Source: an uncultured bacterium (GTDB lineage Bacteria; Planctomycetota; JAJSAM01; JAJVHW01). Taken from it: 43,877 nucleotides of DNA. The DNA is taken from NCBI GenBank assembly GCA_937996235.1, contig CALKVK010000026.1, forward strand, positions 1-43,877, read 5' to 3'. Under the pieces are notes generated by a model. It ran no database searches and was not told the DNA's origin. It saw nothing but the letters and a program-made list of their open reading frames with translations. This document shows, one piece after another, positions 25,944 through 35,382 of this stretch; position 1 is the first letter of the stretch; every line of letters begins with the position of its first letter. A program made the position numbers and the translations under genes.

Positions 25944-26675
25944 ATGGACGCGCTGGTCGAGACCCTCCTCGCCCACGACGAGTGGGCGAACCGCACGCTG
26001 CTCGAGGCCGCCGCCGCGCTCCCGGCGGAGGAGTGGGGTCGGGAGCGTCGCCCGGGGCTCGGCAGCCTCGGCCGGACGCTAGCCCGACCTTCTCACGACG
26101 ACTCACGCACCTGGGCGGTCCAGAGCGCCGCGTGCTGCGTTGCCTCGGCTCAGCGACGCCACGGCGTCGCGATCGCCTCGGCGCCTTGCCCGCGACGCTC
26201 TGTCCTCGCCCAGAACGCCGCCAGCGGTGCGGGCCGTCTACCCCGCATCCGCTCGGAACGTGGATCGCACCGCGGTCCCCGTCACGACGTGCCCGAGCCT
26301 CGTGAGAAGGCCGGGCTAGGCCACCTCGTCGAGGTGGCCGACTTCTTCGCGGACGCGTTCGCCGGGCGCGCGTACCGGATGCGGAACGACTTCCGGTCGG
26401 GCGCCCTCGGCGCAGACGCGCTGCTCGGCGAGCTCGCGCGCGCGCACCCGGAGCTGCGCCGCGCCGTCCGCAACGCGCTCGCGGCGGGCGGACCGGCGCG
26501 CACCATCGAGCTGCCGCACGGCACCGGCCGTCACGTCGCCGTCCACGTCGCGCTCGCGCAGTTCGCGGACCACGGCGGCCACCACCGCGCGCAGGTGCAG
26601 CACCTGCTCCGCGAGGCCGGGCACCCGGCCGTCCCGGAGGTCCACCCGCTGCGCTTCGCCGGCCTGGACGCCTGA
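25944..26675 (+). CDS. DinB-family protein carrying an in-frame insertion of the 241-bp element
   Basis: The flanks encode a DinB/YfiT-like four-helix metal protein: MDALVETLLAHDEWANRTLLEAA at the start, GHLVEVADFFADAF after the insertion, and HGGHHRAQVQHLL near the end, with the histidines expected to bind metal. Residues 46-124 derive from the inserted element, whose net gain is 237 bp (79 codons) without a stop. The reading frame therefore stays open at 243 aa; without the insert it would be 164 aa, the normal family size. The break falls right before the first conserved histidine (in GHLVE), between the first two helices, so activity is doubtful unless the insert loops out. DinB-family proteins are thiol- or metal-dependent transferases, often stress-related. 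Confidence 0.75.
   Translation: MDALVETLLAHDEWANRTLLEAAAALPAEEWGRERRPGLGSLGRTLARPSHDDSRTWAVQSAACCVASAQRRHGVAIASAPCPRRSVLAQNAASGAGRLPRIRSERGSHRGPRHDVPEPREKAGLGHLVEVADFFADAFAGRAYRMRNDFRSGALGADALLGELARAHPELRRAVRNALAAGGPARTIELPHGTGRHVAVHVALAQFADHGGHHRAQVQHLLREAGHPAVPEVHPLRFAGLDA
26079..26319 (-). mobile_element. MITE-like element, copy 2, inside the dinB gene
   Basis: In opposite orientation to 52-292 and the same length. The 20-bp ends ctagcccgaccttctcacga and tcgtgagaaggccgggctag are inverted repeats with one mismatch. Flanking DNA encodes continuous dinB sequence on both sides, which dates the insertion after the gene. The ends carry CTAG on each side, so the target duplication may be TA or CTAG. 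The 18-bp palindrome gcgacgccacggcgtcgc is at 26153-26170. Confidence 0.88.
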
Positions 26676-26688
26676 GCGGGGGACCGGC

Positions 26689-27231
26689 GTGCGCGCGGTC
26701 GTCATCCGCCTGCTCTTCGTCCCGACCCTGCTCTGGAACCTGCTGCTCGCCCGGCTGCTCCGGCGGCGGCGCTGGTGGGACCGGGTCGACGAGCACCTCG
26801 TCCTCGGCGGCCTGCCCTTCCCCGGCACGGCCGACGAGCTCGCGCGCGAGGGCGTCCGCGCGGTCGTCAACACCTGCCTCGAGTACGGCGGGCCGGTGCG
26901 GCGCTACGCGGCGCACGGCATCGAGCAGCTCCGCGTGCCGACGCTCGACTTCACTCCGCCCTCGCTCGAGCACGTGCGCGCGGCGGTCGCGTTCATCGAG
27001 CGCCACGTGGCCCGCGGCGAGAGCGTGTACGTGCACTGCAAGGCGGGCCGCGGGCGGAGCGCGACCGTCGCGCTCTGCTGGCTGGTGGCGCACCGCGGCA
27101 TCAGCCCGCGCGCCGCGCAGGACGTGCTCGCGGCGGCACGACCGCACGTGAATCCCGGCGTCTGGCAGCGCGCCGTCGTCGCGGAGTTCGTGGCCGGGCT
27201 CGCCGCGACCGCGTCGCCGACGGATCGTTAG
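26689..27231 (+). CDS. membrane-anchored dual-specificity protein phosphatase
   Basis: The 180-aa protein has a hydrophobic N-terminal helix (3-23, VVIRLLFVPTLLWNLLLARLL) followed by a basic stretch. It carries the cysteine phosphatase signature H116-C117-K-A-G120-R-G-R123-S, with D87 (in TLDFTPPS) as the likely general acid. The arrangement is close to the PTPMT1-like dual-specificity phosphatases, which in other organisms act on phosphatidylglycerophosphate or phosphoproteins. A GTG start at 26689, 13 bp after the dinB stop, is used. Substrate is unknown; lipid phosphate is plausible given the anchor. Confidence 0.8.
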   Translation: MRAVVIRLLFVPTLLWNLLLARLLRRRRWWDRVDEHLVLGGLPFPGTADELAREGVRAVVNTCLEYGGPVRRYAAHGIEQLRVPTLDFTPPSLEHVRAAVAFIERHVARGESVYVHCKAGRGRSATVALCWLVAHRGISPRAAQDVLAAARPHVNPGVWQRAVVAEFVAGLAATASPTDR

Positions 27232-27266
27232 AGGACTCTCCCGCGCCCCGGCCTAGCCTGCGTCGA

Positions 27267-29111
27267 GTGGCGCACGGAGGCATCGCTTCTCCCGTCACCG
27301 GGCAGTCCGACAGCCCGGAGCCCGCCGGATTCGCCACGCGCGCGCTCGTCGCACTCTCGATCGCACTTCCGGTGGGGCTGCTCGAAGGTGCCGTCGCCGT
27401 GCTGCGCGTGACGGCGTTCGACGCGATGGCGCCGCTGCACACGTGGACGGTCGCGTTCGCCGTCCTCTCGGCGGCGGTGTGCCTGGCGCCGCCCGCCTTC
27501 GCGGCGCTGCTCGTCGACGCCGTGCTGCGGCCGCGGCTGCCGCGGCGCGTCTGGCGCCTCTGCGTCGTCCTGGCGTGCACCCCGGCGGCGTTCTCCGCGG
27601 CGCAGCTCATCCCGCGCATCCACGACATCGCGCGGCTGCTCCTCGCCGTCGGAGCCGGCGGCGAGCTCGCGCCGCTCCTCGCGCCCGGCCTGCCCGGGAC
27701 GGCGCGCCGCGCGCGGCGTGTCGTCGTGGGCAGCCTGCTCCTGACGGCGCTCGCGACGGCCGGACTCGCGCTCCGCGGCCCCGGGCTCGCCCCCGCGACC
27801 ACGGCGCCGGCACAGCCCGGCCCGAACGTGCTGCTGATCGTGCTCGACACCGTCCGCGCCGACCACCTCTCGTTCCACGGGTACGCGCGTCCGACGACGC
27901 CGCGACTCGGGGAGCTCGCCGCGTCGGGCGTCTGCTTCGAGCGCGCGTTCAGCTCGTCGTCGTGGACGCTGCCCGCGCACGCGTCCGTCTTCACCGGACG
28001 CACGAGCCGCGAGCTCTCGACGGGCTGGACGACGCCCTTGGACGGCGTCCCGCCGACGCTCGCCGAGACCCTCGCCGCGCGCGGCTACACCACGGGCGGC
28101 ATCGTCTCGAACCGCTGGATGGCCGGGCGTCAGACGGGCATCGCGCGCGGCTTCGCCTCGTACACCGACGCCACGCACTCGCTCTCCGAGATCGTCGAGC
28201 ACAACGCGCTCGCGCGCGTGCTGCTCCGCTCCGGGCGCGTCCGCGCCCTGCTCGGCTGGTACGACGTGCCGGGCCGCTTCACCGGGTCCGAGATCAACGC
28301 GCGCGCGCTCGACTGGATCGACGCGCGCGACACGTCGCGGCCGTTCCTGCTGTTCCTCAACTACTTCGACGCACACCACCCGTACCTGCCCGCGCACGAC
28401 GACGTCGGCGGCGCGCTCGCGCCGCGCGACGCCGCGGCGCGCCGCACGATCTTCGAGCTGCTCCACGACGCGCGCGTGCGCACGCCCGACGAGCCCGCCG
28501 TGCGCCTCTCGCTCGATGCGTACGACGCGTGCCTCATGTCGCTCGACCGTGACCTCGGCGCGCTGTTCGACGGGCTTGCCGCCCGCGGGCTGGCCGACGA
28601 CACGCTGGTGATCGTCACCGCCGACCACGGCGAGTCGTTCGCGGAGCACGGCCAGCTCGAGCACGGCCACACGCTCTACGCGCAGGAGACGCACGTCCCG
28701 CTCGTGCTGGCGTGGCCGCGCGGCCTGCCCGCGGGCGTGCGCGTCGCGGAGCCCGTCACGACCGCGTCGGTGGCGGCGACGGTCGCGGACCTCGTGGGCG
28801 CAGGCGCCGGTGCGCTGCCGGGGCACAGCCTGCGTCCGCTCGCGGAGGGCGCGACCGGCGCGCCGCAGGACCGCGTCGAGATGCACCTCGGCGCGGGCGT
28901 CAACGCCGCCGCGCACTGGCACGAGGCCGAGGGCGACCTCGACGGCGTCGTCGCCGACGGCCACCACCTCGTGCGCCGCGCCGACGGCACCTGCGAGCTC
29001 TACGACCTCGCCGCGGATCCCGCGGAGCTCCACGATCTCGCGGCCGACCCCGCCCACGCCGAGCGCGTGCAGGCGCTCCTGCGCCTGCTGCCGCCTCGAC
29101 GCGGCGACTGA
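27267..29111 (+). CDS. membrane protein of the sulfatase/alkaline phosphatase fold with threonine nucleophile
   Basis: The 614-aa protein has four to five N-terminal membrane helices (about 26-50, 58-84, 96-118, 122-140, 152-170) and an extracytoplasmic sulfatase-fold domain from residue 187. Metal ligands are seen in NVLLIVLDTVRADH (D194) and VTADHGESFAEHG. At the active-site position, where true sulfatases have C/S-x-P-S-R, it reads T234-L-P-A-H. Formylglycine cannot be made, so it is more likely a phosphotransferase or phosphodiesterase acting on envelope polymers or lipids than a sulfatase. GTG at 27267 is the chosen start; no strong ribosome binding site is seen, so the start is uncertain. 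Confidence 0.75.
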   Translation: MAHGGIASPVTGQSDSPEPAGFATRALVALSIALPVGLLEGAVAVLRVTAFDAMAPLHTWTVAFAVLSAAVCLAPPAFAALLVDAVLRPRLPRRVWRLCVVLACTPAAFSAAQLIPRIHDIARLLLAVGAGGELAPLLAPGLPGTARRARRVVVGSLLLTALATAGLALRGPGLAPATTAPAQPGPNVLLIVLDTVRADHLSFHGYARPTTPRLGELAASGVCFERAFSSSSWTLPAHASVFTGRTSRELSTGWTTPLDGVPPTLAETLAARGYTTGGIVSNRWMAGRQTGIARGFASYTDATHSLSEIVEHNALARVLLRSGRVRALLGWYDVPGRFTGSEINARALDWIDARDTSRPFLLFLNYFDAHHPYLPAHDDVGGALAPRDAAARRTIFELLHDARVRTPDEPAVRLSLDAYDACLMSLDRDLGALFDGLAARGLADDTLVIVTADHGESFAEHGQLEHGHTLYAQETHVPLVLAWPRGLPAGVRVAEPVTTASVAATVADLVGAGAGALPGHSLRPLAEGATGAPQDRVEMHLGAGVNAAAHWHEAEGDLDGVVADGHHLVRRADGTCELYDLAADPAELHDLAADPAHAERVQALLRLLPPRRGD

Positions 29112-29220
29112 ACGCCGGCGGTTCCCGCACTCCGCGGCTCGCGTACGCCGCCAGCTCGTCGCCGCACTCGCGCTTCCGGATGCGCTCGACGGGCGCGTCG
29201 CACGCGGGCGTCCGGGCTTC

Positions 29221-30825
29221 TCAGCGCGTGCCCCGGTTCGGCTCCCGCGCGTCCAGCAGGTCCCGCGCGCGCCGCGCGAGGACGAGGAACTCCGCGCGGT
29301 CGCCGTCGGCGTCCGGGCCGACGGCCGCGCGCGCCAGCGCGATCGTGCGCTCCACGTCCCACTCGCCGGCGTGCTCCGAGCCGCGGAGCAGCATCCCGAA
29401 CGCCGCGACGGACGCCGCGAAGCGCAGCGACTCCGACGCCTGCTCGATGGGGGCCGCGTCCACGTCGCGGACGCTCCGGGAGAGTTCGCTGCTCGTCGCG
29501 CCGTCCGGCTGCTTCCAACGCAGGTGCACGGTCAGCACCTCGTCGGCGGCGTCCGCGGCCGCGGACTCGCGGCGCTCCTGGTAGCGCAGCGTCGGGGCCG
29601 CGCGCGCGGCCTCGGACCCGGGCGGGGCGATCTCGTAGAGCGCGGTCACCGTGTGCCCGGCGCCGATCTCTCCACCGTCCTTCGCGTCGTCGGCGAAGTC
29701 CTCGGCCGCGAGCAGTCGGTTCTCGTAGCCGAGGAGCCGGTAGGCGCCGACGCGCGCCGGGTTGAACTCGACCTGCACCTTCACGTCCTTCGCGACGGTG
29801 ACGAGCGTGCCGCCCGCCTCGCGCACGAGCACCTTGCGCGCCTCGGAGAGCGAGTCGAGGTAGTGGTAGTTGCCGTTGCCGCGGTCGGCGAGCTCCTCCA
29901 TCGCCGCGTCCTTCAGGTTCCCGCTGCCGACGCCGAGCACGGTCAGGAACACGCCGCTCGCGCGCTCGCGCTCGATGAGTCGCGTGAGCTCGCCGCGATT
30001 CGTGACGCCCAGGTTGAAGTCGCCGTCGGTCGCGAGGATCACGCGGTTGATGCCGCCCTCGCGGAACGACCCGCGCGCGATCTCGTAGGCGAGGCGGATG
30101 CCGTCTGCGCCGTTGGTGCCGCCGCCCGCGCGCAGCTCGTCGATGGCCGCGCGGATGCGCCCGCGGTCCGCGCCGGGCGTCGCCGGGAGCGCGACGCCCG
30201 ACGCGCCGGCGTACACGACGATCGCCGCGCTGTCCTGCGGCCGCAGCCGGTCCACGAGCAGCTTCATGCCCGCCTGCACGAGCGGCAGCTTGTCGGCAGC
30301 ACGCATCGAGCCGGACACGTCGAGCAGGAAGACGAGGTTGCGCGGCGGCACCTGCTCGTCGTCGATGCGGCGTGCCGCGAGCCCGATCCGCACGATGCGG
30401 TGCGCCGTGTTCCAGGGGCACGCGGCGAGTTCGGTGGTCAAGGCGAACGGCTCGTCCCCGGCGGGCGGCGCGTCGTCGTAGCGGAAGTAGTTGACGAACT
30501 CCTCGATGCGCACCGCGTCGGGCGGCGGGAGCGTGCCGCCCAGGAGGAAGCGGCGCGTGTTCGCGTACGAGGCCGTGTCGACGTCGATCGCGAACGTCGA
30601 CAGCGGCTGCGCGTGCGGATCGACGAACGGGTTCTCGTCGATGCGGTCGTACGCCTCCGTGTTCGGTTGCGGCGCGTCCGGAGCGGCCGTCTCGCAGGCG
30701 GCGGCCGGCGCGGCGCAGCCGGCCGGGGCGCCCGGCGCCATGCCGCCCGTCGCGCCGCAGCCTCCGACGAGCGCGGTCGCGCACCCCGCCGCCACCGCCC
30801 ACCGCAACGTCTCACGTCGTGTCAT
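29221..30825 (-). CDS. von Willebrand factor A lipoprotein, YfbK-like
   Basis: The 534-aa protein has a lipoprotein signal (VGGC, C23) after a twin-arginine-like start. An N-terminal segment (from about 57, YDRIDENPFVDPHAQPLSTFAIDVDTASYANTRRFL) is diagnostic for the YfbK family. The VWA domain follows with a complete MIDAS motif D169-V-S171-G-S173 and later TNGADG and LATDGDFNLGV. The C-terminal third matches DUF3520 (LLGYENRLLAAEDFADDAKDGGEIGAGHTVTALYE). It is probably an outer- or inner-membrane adhesion or scaffold protein. Convergent with the sulfatase-fold gene and divergent from the epimerase gene. Confidence 0.85.
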   Translation of the reverse strand: MTRRETLRWAVAAGCATALVGGCGATGGMAPGAPAGCAAPAAACETAAPDAPQPNTEAYDRIDENPFVDPHAQPLSTFAIDVDTASYANTRRFLLGGTLPPPDAVRIEEFVNYFRYDDAPPAGDEPFALTTELAACPWNTAHRIVRIGLAARRIDDEQVPPRNLVFLLDVSGSMRAADKLPLVQAGMKLLVDRLRPQDSAAIVVYAGASGVALPATPGADRGRIRAAIDELRAGGGTNGADGIRLAYEIARGSFREGGINRVILATDGDFNLGVTNRGELTRLIERERASGVFLTVLGVGSGNLKDAAMEELADRGNGNYHYLDSLSEARKVLVREAGGTLVTVAKDVKVQVEFNPARVGAYRLLGYENRLLAAEDFADDAKDGGEIGAGHTVTALYEIAPPGSEAARAAPTLRYQERRESAAADAADEVLTVHLRWKQPDGATSSELSRSVRDVDAAPIEQASESLRFAASVAAFGMLLRGSEHAGEWDVERTIALARAAVGPDADGDRAEFLVLARRARDLLDAREPNRGTR

Positions 30826-30979
30826 CCCGTCCTCCCCTCGACTCTCCCCGCACGTCGTGCCGCCGACGGGCGGTTCACGCCTCCGAAGATGCGTCGCAGC
30901 GGCCCGTGCAACGACCCGCGTCCGACAATGGACGTGCGGGACGCGTCCGCGTTCACCGTGCAGGCGCTACCCTCGCGCG

Positions 30980-32002
30980 ATGCGCATCCTCGTCCTCGGC
31001 GGCACACGCTTTCTCGGGCGCCACGTCGTCCTCGCGGCGGAGGAGCGCGGGCACGTCGTCACGCTGTTCCACCGCGGCGTCTCGAACCCCGCGCTCTTCG
31101 CGGGCCGCGACGTGCGCCACGGTGATCGCGACCCGCGCGTCGGCGCGGGACTCGCCGCGCTCGAGGACGGCAGGTGGGACGCCGTCGTGGACACGTCCGC
31201 GCACTTCCCGCGCATCGTGCGGGCGTCGGCGGAGCTGCTCGCGTCCCGTGCCGAGCAGTACGTCTACGTCTCGTCGCTGTCCGCGTATGCGAGTCTCGCC
31301 GTCCCCGGACTCGACGAGAGCGCGCCGCTCGCGCGCATGGCGGACCCCGCGCTCGAGGACTTCGGGCCGGGCTTCGAGAACTACGGCGCGCTGAAGGTGC
31401 TCTCGGAAGAGGCCGCGGAGGCGTGCTTCCCCGGGCGCGCGACGCGCGTGCGGCCGGGCCTCATCGTCGGCCCGCACGACAACATCCCGCGCTTCACGTG
31501 GTGGCCCGTGCGCGTGGCGCGCGGCGGCGAGGTGCTCGCCCCGGGCACCCCCGACGATCCCGTGCAGTACCTGGACGTGCGCGACCTCGCGGCGTGGATC
31601 GTGCACGCGATCGAGGAGCGCCACGTCGGCGCGTTCAGCGTGAACGGTCCGCAGGGGGGCACCACGATCGGCGAGCTGCTCGGGACGTGCCGCGACCTGA
31701 GCGGCTCGGACGCGCGCTTCACGTGGGTACCCGCGGAGACGTTGCGGGAGCTCGGTCTCGCGGGCTGGTCCGACCTGCCGCTGTGGCTCCCGCCGCACGG
31801 CGAGACCGCCGGCTTCCACCGCGTGGACTGCTCGCGCGCCTTCGCTGCGGGCCTGCGCACGCGTCCGCTCGCGGACACCGTGCGCGACACGCTCGCGTGG
31901 CACGCCGCGTGGCCCGCCGACACGCCGTTCCCGTGGCGCGCCGGCATGACGCCCGAGCGCGAGGCCGAGGCGCTGCGCGCGTTCCACGCCCGCGCGCGCT
32001 GA
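30980..32002 (+). CDS. NAD-dependent epimerase/dehydratase (extended SDR)
   Basis: The 340-aa Rossmann protein has GGTRFLG at 7-13 (GxxGxxG variant of extended SDRs), VYVSS at 95-99 and the catalytic Y135-xxx-K139 (NYGALK). The active-site serine is in the SSLSAY loop. The C-terminal half varies as in isoflavone-reductase-like and UDP-sugar epimerase-like enzymes (QYLDVRDLAAWIVHAIE). The substrate, a nucleotide sugar or related compound, cannot be assigned. It shares a 154-bp intergenic region with the divergent VWA lipoprotein gene. ATG at 30980 has no strong ribosome binding site, yet the motif begins right after it. Confidence 0.8.
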   Translation: MRILVLGGTRFLGRHVVLAAEERGHVVTLFHRGVSNPALFAGRDVRHGDRDPRVGAGLAALEDGRWDAVVDTSAHFPRIVRASAELLASRAEQYVYVSSLSAYASLAVPGLDESAPLARMADPALEDFGPGFENYGALKVLSEEAAEACFPGRATRVRPGLIVGPHDNIPRFTWWPVRVARGGEVLAPGTPDDPVQYLDVRDLAAWIVHAIEERHVGAFSVNGPQGGTTIGELLGTCRDLSGSDARFTWVPAETLRELGLAGWSDLPLWLPPHGETAGFHRVDCSRAFAAGLRTRPLADTVRDTLAWHAAWPADTPFPWRAGMTPEREAEALRAFHARAR

Positions 32003-32012
32003 GCGCGCGGCG

Positions 32013-35000
32013 TCAGCGTCCGACGGCGCCCGTCCCGACGCGCTTGCGCGCCGCGACGCGCCAGCGCAGAGGCGTCGCGCCGCCGTACGTGCGTCCGGCG
32101 AGCGCGAGGAACGCGTCGAGATCGCGTGTCGCGCCGGGCGGCGTGTCCGTCTCGGTCAGCCCCTCGTCGGCCAGCGTCGCGGAGTGCGCGCCGCGCGCGA
32201 TCGTGACGGTCCACGTCGCCGCCGTGTCCGCCTGCACCACGCCGCCGCGGCGCTTCACGCGCACGCGGAAGCGGTCGCCCGTCTCGCTCCGGCCGCGACC
32301 GCGCCGGTCGAGCACGAACGTGCGGACGATGCCGCCGACGTCCACGACGACGCGTGCGCCCGCCGGCTCGAAGGCGTCCGGGATGTCCGCCGTGCCCGCG
32401 AGCGCCACGTCGTCCTTCCCCGTCTTCGCGAAGCGCAGCTTCACGCGCGCGCGCCGCACCGCGAGCGCCGTGCCCGCCGCCGTGGGGAGGTCGTACGGCC
32501 GCGCGTCGGCGTCGAAGGGCGACGAGCCGGCCGCCTCCTCGACCTCGTCGGGAAACGCGTCGCCGTCCGAGTCCACCGACGTGAGCGGCACGCCGAGCGC
32601 CGCGAGCGAGACGCGGAACAGCTCGCGTCCGTGCACGCCGTCGTCGGCCGCGAAGTAGAGCCGCAGTCCGTGGACGAGCAGGTCGGACGGAGTCGACGAG
32701 CCCGGGCCGGGCAAGAGGTCGAAGACGCGCCGCGTGCCGTCCGGCGTGCCGTCGGAGGCCCACAGCTCGAGACCCGTCGCGGGTTCGTACGCCGTGAAGG
32801 CGAAGCGTCCGCCGGGCAGCTCGACGAAGTCCTGCGGCAGCGCGTCGAAGGCGTCGCCGCTGACGTCGCGCAGCAGGCGCGGACCGTCGGCGTCCACGAG
32901 CCACGGCTCGCGTCCGTGCGTCGAGTCGCCCGCCGCGAATGCGACGAACGCGCCGACGCGCGTCATGCGCCGCGGGTCGAGCACGGCCGCGCCGTCCGCG
33001 TCGCGCGCGCGCCGCGGATTCGCGTCCGGCGTATCGAGGGTCCAGAGCTCGCTCGGCGACGACGTCGTTCCCGCGTCGAACCACGTGCGTCCGCCGGCGG
33101 ACGCGAACATGTCGTCGTACGGATCGCCCGCGAAGAGCACGCGCTGCGGTCCGTCGACGTTCCGCACCGTGTCGTCGGGGGCCGCGATCCACGCGCCGCT
33201 CGTCTGGAGCTGCGTCTGCGCGCACACCACGACGCGGTCGCCGGCGACGCCGAGCGGCCCCATGATCACGCTGCGCCCGATCGGGTTCGGCAACGTGCGG
33301 GTGGTCGCCTGGGTGCCGTCGCTGCGACGCAGGCGCTGGTCGAAGAACGCGAACGTCGCGACGAAGTAGAGCGAGCCGTTCGCGCTGACGAGCGAGCGGG
33401 GCGACGAGCTCGCGCCGCCCGCGCGCGAGTCCACGACGAGCCGCGTGCCGGCGGCCGTGCCGTCGCTCGCGAAGAGCTCGCGGCCCACGGTGCCGTCGTC
33501 CGCGGCGAACCAGACCTCGCCTGCGTGGAGCGTCAGCTCGGTCGGGTCCGAGCTGCTCGTGCCGGGCCGCAGGTCGGTCACGCGCTCGGTCCCCGCCGCG
33601 GTGCCGTCGGACGTCCACAGCTCGCGGCCGGCCGCGGTGTCGAACTGCGTGAAGAGCACGCGCGCGCCGAAGCGCGTGAGGTGGAGCGGACCGCCGCCGC
33701 TCGCGGTGTCGTCGGCATCGACGACGAGCGACGTGCCGTCGCCGCTGCCGTCGGTCGTCCACAGCTCGCGGCCGTGCGCCGCGTCGGTCGCGGCGAAGAG
33801 GATGCGGCTGCCGAGACGCACCAGCTCGGTCGGTGCGCCGGAGGCGACGTCCGGTTCCACGTTCACGAGCAGCGCCGTGCCGCTCTCCGTGCCGTCGCTC
33901 GTCCACGGCTCGCGGCCGTGGACGCCGTCGTCGGCCGCGAAGACGAGCGCGCCCGCGGCGTCTGCGAGCGAGGCCGGCTCCGAGCTCTCGCTGCCGCTGC
34001 GCACGTCGGCGAGGAGTGCCGTCCCCTGCGGCGTGCCGTCGCTCGCCCACGGCTCGCGTCCGTGTGCGCCGTCGTCCGCCGCGAACGCGATCCAGGCGCC
34101 GACGACGACGGGATCGCTCGGGTCGGATCCGTCGGCGCCCGGCAGCACGTCGCGCAGCTGCGACGCGCCCTGCGCGTCGGCGATCCACGGCTCCGCGCCG
34201 CTCGCCCCGTCGTCCGCGACGAAGAACACGCCCGAGCCGAACGCGCAGAGCGCGTGCGGCGCGGAGCCGTCGCTGCCCGCGCGCACGTCCGCGACGCGCA
34301 GCGTGCCCTCCGGCGTGTCGTCACTCGTCCACAGCTCGCGCCCCGCGACGCCGTCGTCGGCCGTGAAGAAGACGCGCCCGTCCGCGACGACGATCTCGGC
34401 CGGGTCGGATCCGGCGTTGCCCGGGGCGACGTCCGCGACGCGCCGCGTGCCCGCGGCGGTGCCGTCGCTCACGAACAGCTCGCGGCCGTTCACGCCGTCG
34501 TCGGCCGTGAACCAGAGCAGCGCGCCGTCCCACACCAGGGAACGCGGCGACGATCCCGCGCCGCCCGCGCGGAGGTCGATGACGCGCTGCGTCCCCGCCT
34601 CGGTCCCGTCGCTCGACCAGAGCTCCTCGCCGGCCGCGGGCTCGAACGCGGCGAAGAAGAGCACGCTCCCCGCCGCGGTCAGCTCGCGCGGCGTGCTCGA
34701 CGCGAACTCGCCGACGTTGATGTCGCGCACGCGGCCCGAGCCGGCGGGTGTGCCGTCGCTGACCCAGAGCTCGTAGTTCGGGGCGCCGTTCTCGGACGCG
34801 GAGAGGAACACGAGCGGGCCGACGCGCTCCGCGTCCGCCACCAGCGCGAAGTCGCCGAACCGCGCGAGCGCGCCGGTCGCGGCGTCGAGACGGCAGAGCG
34901 TGAGTCGTCGCGTGATCGGCTCCGTCTCGCCCACGAACCAGAGCGCGTCGGTGCCCGGCAGGAGCAGCGTCGGGTTGCCGTCGCCGCGCGGCGCGACGTC

Positions 35001-35291
35001 GGCCGCAGGCGACGCGCCCGAGGCGGCGATGCGGAAGACCTCGCGGCCGTTCGCGCGCGTCGCAGCGACACCGTGCAGGACGTCGCCCACCATCACGAAC
35101 GATCCGGGATCGGACCCGTGCGGAGACGTGGTCTCGTCGATGTCGCGCACGAGCTCGGGCGCGTCCCCGCCGTGGGCCGGCGCGCTGCCGAGCGCGGCTC
35201 CCGCGAGCGCGAGCCACGCGCCTGCGACAGGGCGCCGTCGCCGCGACGTCCCGCTGCCCGCGACCGCCCGATCCGTGTGCGTCCGGCTCAT
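32013..35291 (-). CDS. exported ELWxxDGT-repeat protein (1092 aa)
   Basis: After a signal sequence (hydrophobic core at about 21-40 following a basic RRRR stretch) the protein is built of about fourteen repeats with the signature E(L/P)W-x-x-DGT-x-x-GT, spaced about 45-60 residues (for example ELWVSDGTPAGSGRV, EPWTSDGTESGTALL), with linkers such as FAADDGVHGRE. This is a beta-propeller-like secreted repeat. Near the C-terminus DSDGDAFPDEVEEAAG is a calcium-binding, thrombospondin-3-like motif, and a beta-sandwich ends the protein. Role is likely cell surface or extracellular. GGGAGGTGGGC ahead of ATG 35291 is a strong ribosome binding site, which decides this start over upstream frames. Confidence 0.88.
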   Translation of the reverse strand: MSRTHTDRAVAGSGTSRRRRPVAGAWLALAGAALGSAPAHGGDAPELVRDIDETTSPHGSDPGSFVMVGDVLHGVAATRANGREVFRIAASGASPAADVAPRGDGNPTLLLPGTDALWFVGETEPITRRLTLCRLDAATGALARFGDFALVADAERVGPLVFLSASENGAPNYELWVSDGTPAGSGRVRDINVGEFASSTPRELTAAGSVLFFAAFEPAAGEELWSSDGTEAGTQRVIDLRAGGAGSSPRSLVWDGALLWFTADDGVNGRELFVSDGTAAGTRRVADVAPGNAGSDPAEIVVADGRVFFTADDGVAGRELWTSDDTPEGTLRVADVRAGSDGSAPHALCAFGSGVFFVADDGASGAEPWIADAQGASQLRDVLPGADGSDPSDPVVVGAWIAFAADDGAHGREPWASDGTPQGTALLADVRSGSESSEPASLADAAGALVFAADDGVHGREPWTSDGTESGTALLVNVEPDVASGAPTELVRLGSRILFAATDAAHGRELWTTDGSGDGTSLVVDADDTASGGGPLHLTRFGARVLFTQFDTAAGRELWTSDGTAAGTERVTDLRPGTSSSDPTELTLHAGEVWFAADDGTVGRELFASDGTAAGTRLVVDSRAGGASSSPRSLVSANGSLYFVATFAFFDQRLRRSDGTQATTRTLPNPIGRSVIMGPLGVAGDRVVVCAQTQLQTSGAWIAAPDDTVRNVDGPQRVLFAGDPYDDMFASAGGRTWFDAGTTSSPSELWTLDTPDANPRRARDADGAAVLDPRRMTRVGAFVAFAAGDSTHGREPWLVDADGPRLLRDVSGDAFDALPQDFVELPGGRFAFTAYEPATGLELWASDGTPDGTRRVFDLLPGPGSSTPSDLLVHGLRLYFAADDGVHGRELFRVSLAALGVPLTSVDSDGDAFPDEVEEAAGSSPFDADARPYDLPTAAGTALAVRRARVKLRFAKTGKDDVALAGTADIPDAFEPAGARVVVDVGGIVRTFVLDRRGRGRSETGDRFRVRVKRRGGVVQADTAATWTVTIARGAHSATLADEGLTETDTPPGATRDLDAFLALAGRTYGGATPLRWRVAARKRVGTGAVGR

Positions 35292-35382
35292 GCCCACCTC
35301 CCGGCGGGGGCGCAGAGCGCAACGGCCGTGCCGCTCGCGGTACGAGGCCCGTGGACGGGCGGCCGTCACCGGACGGACACGA

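Noticed and set aside
26100..26310. A small protein-coding gene inside the mobile element
   Set aside because: Both copies have open frames with similar Arg-rich translations, but they have no start signals or domain and follow from GC-rich composition.
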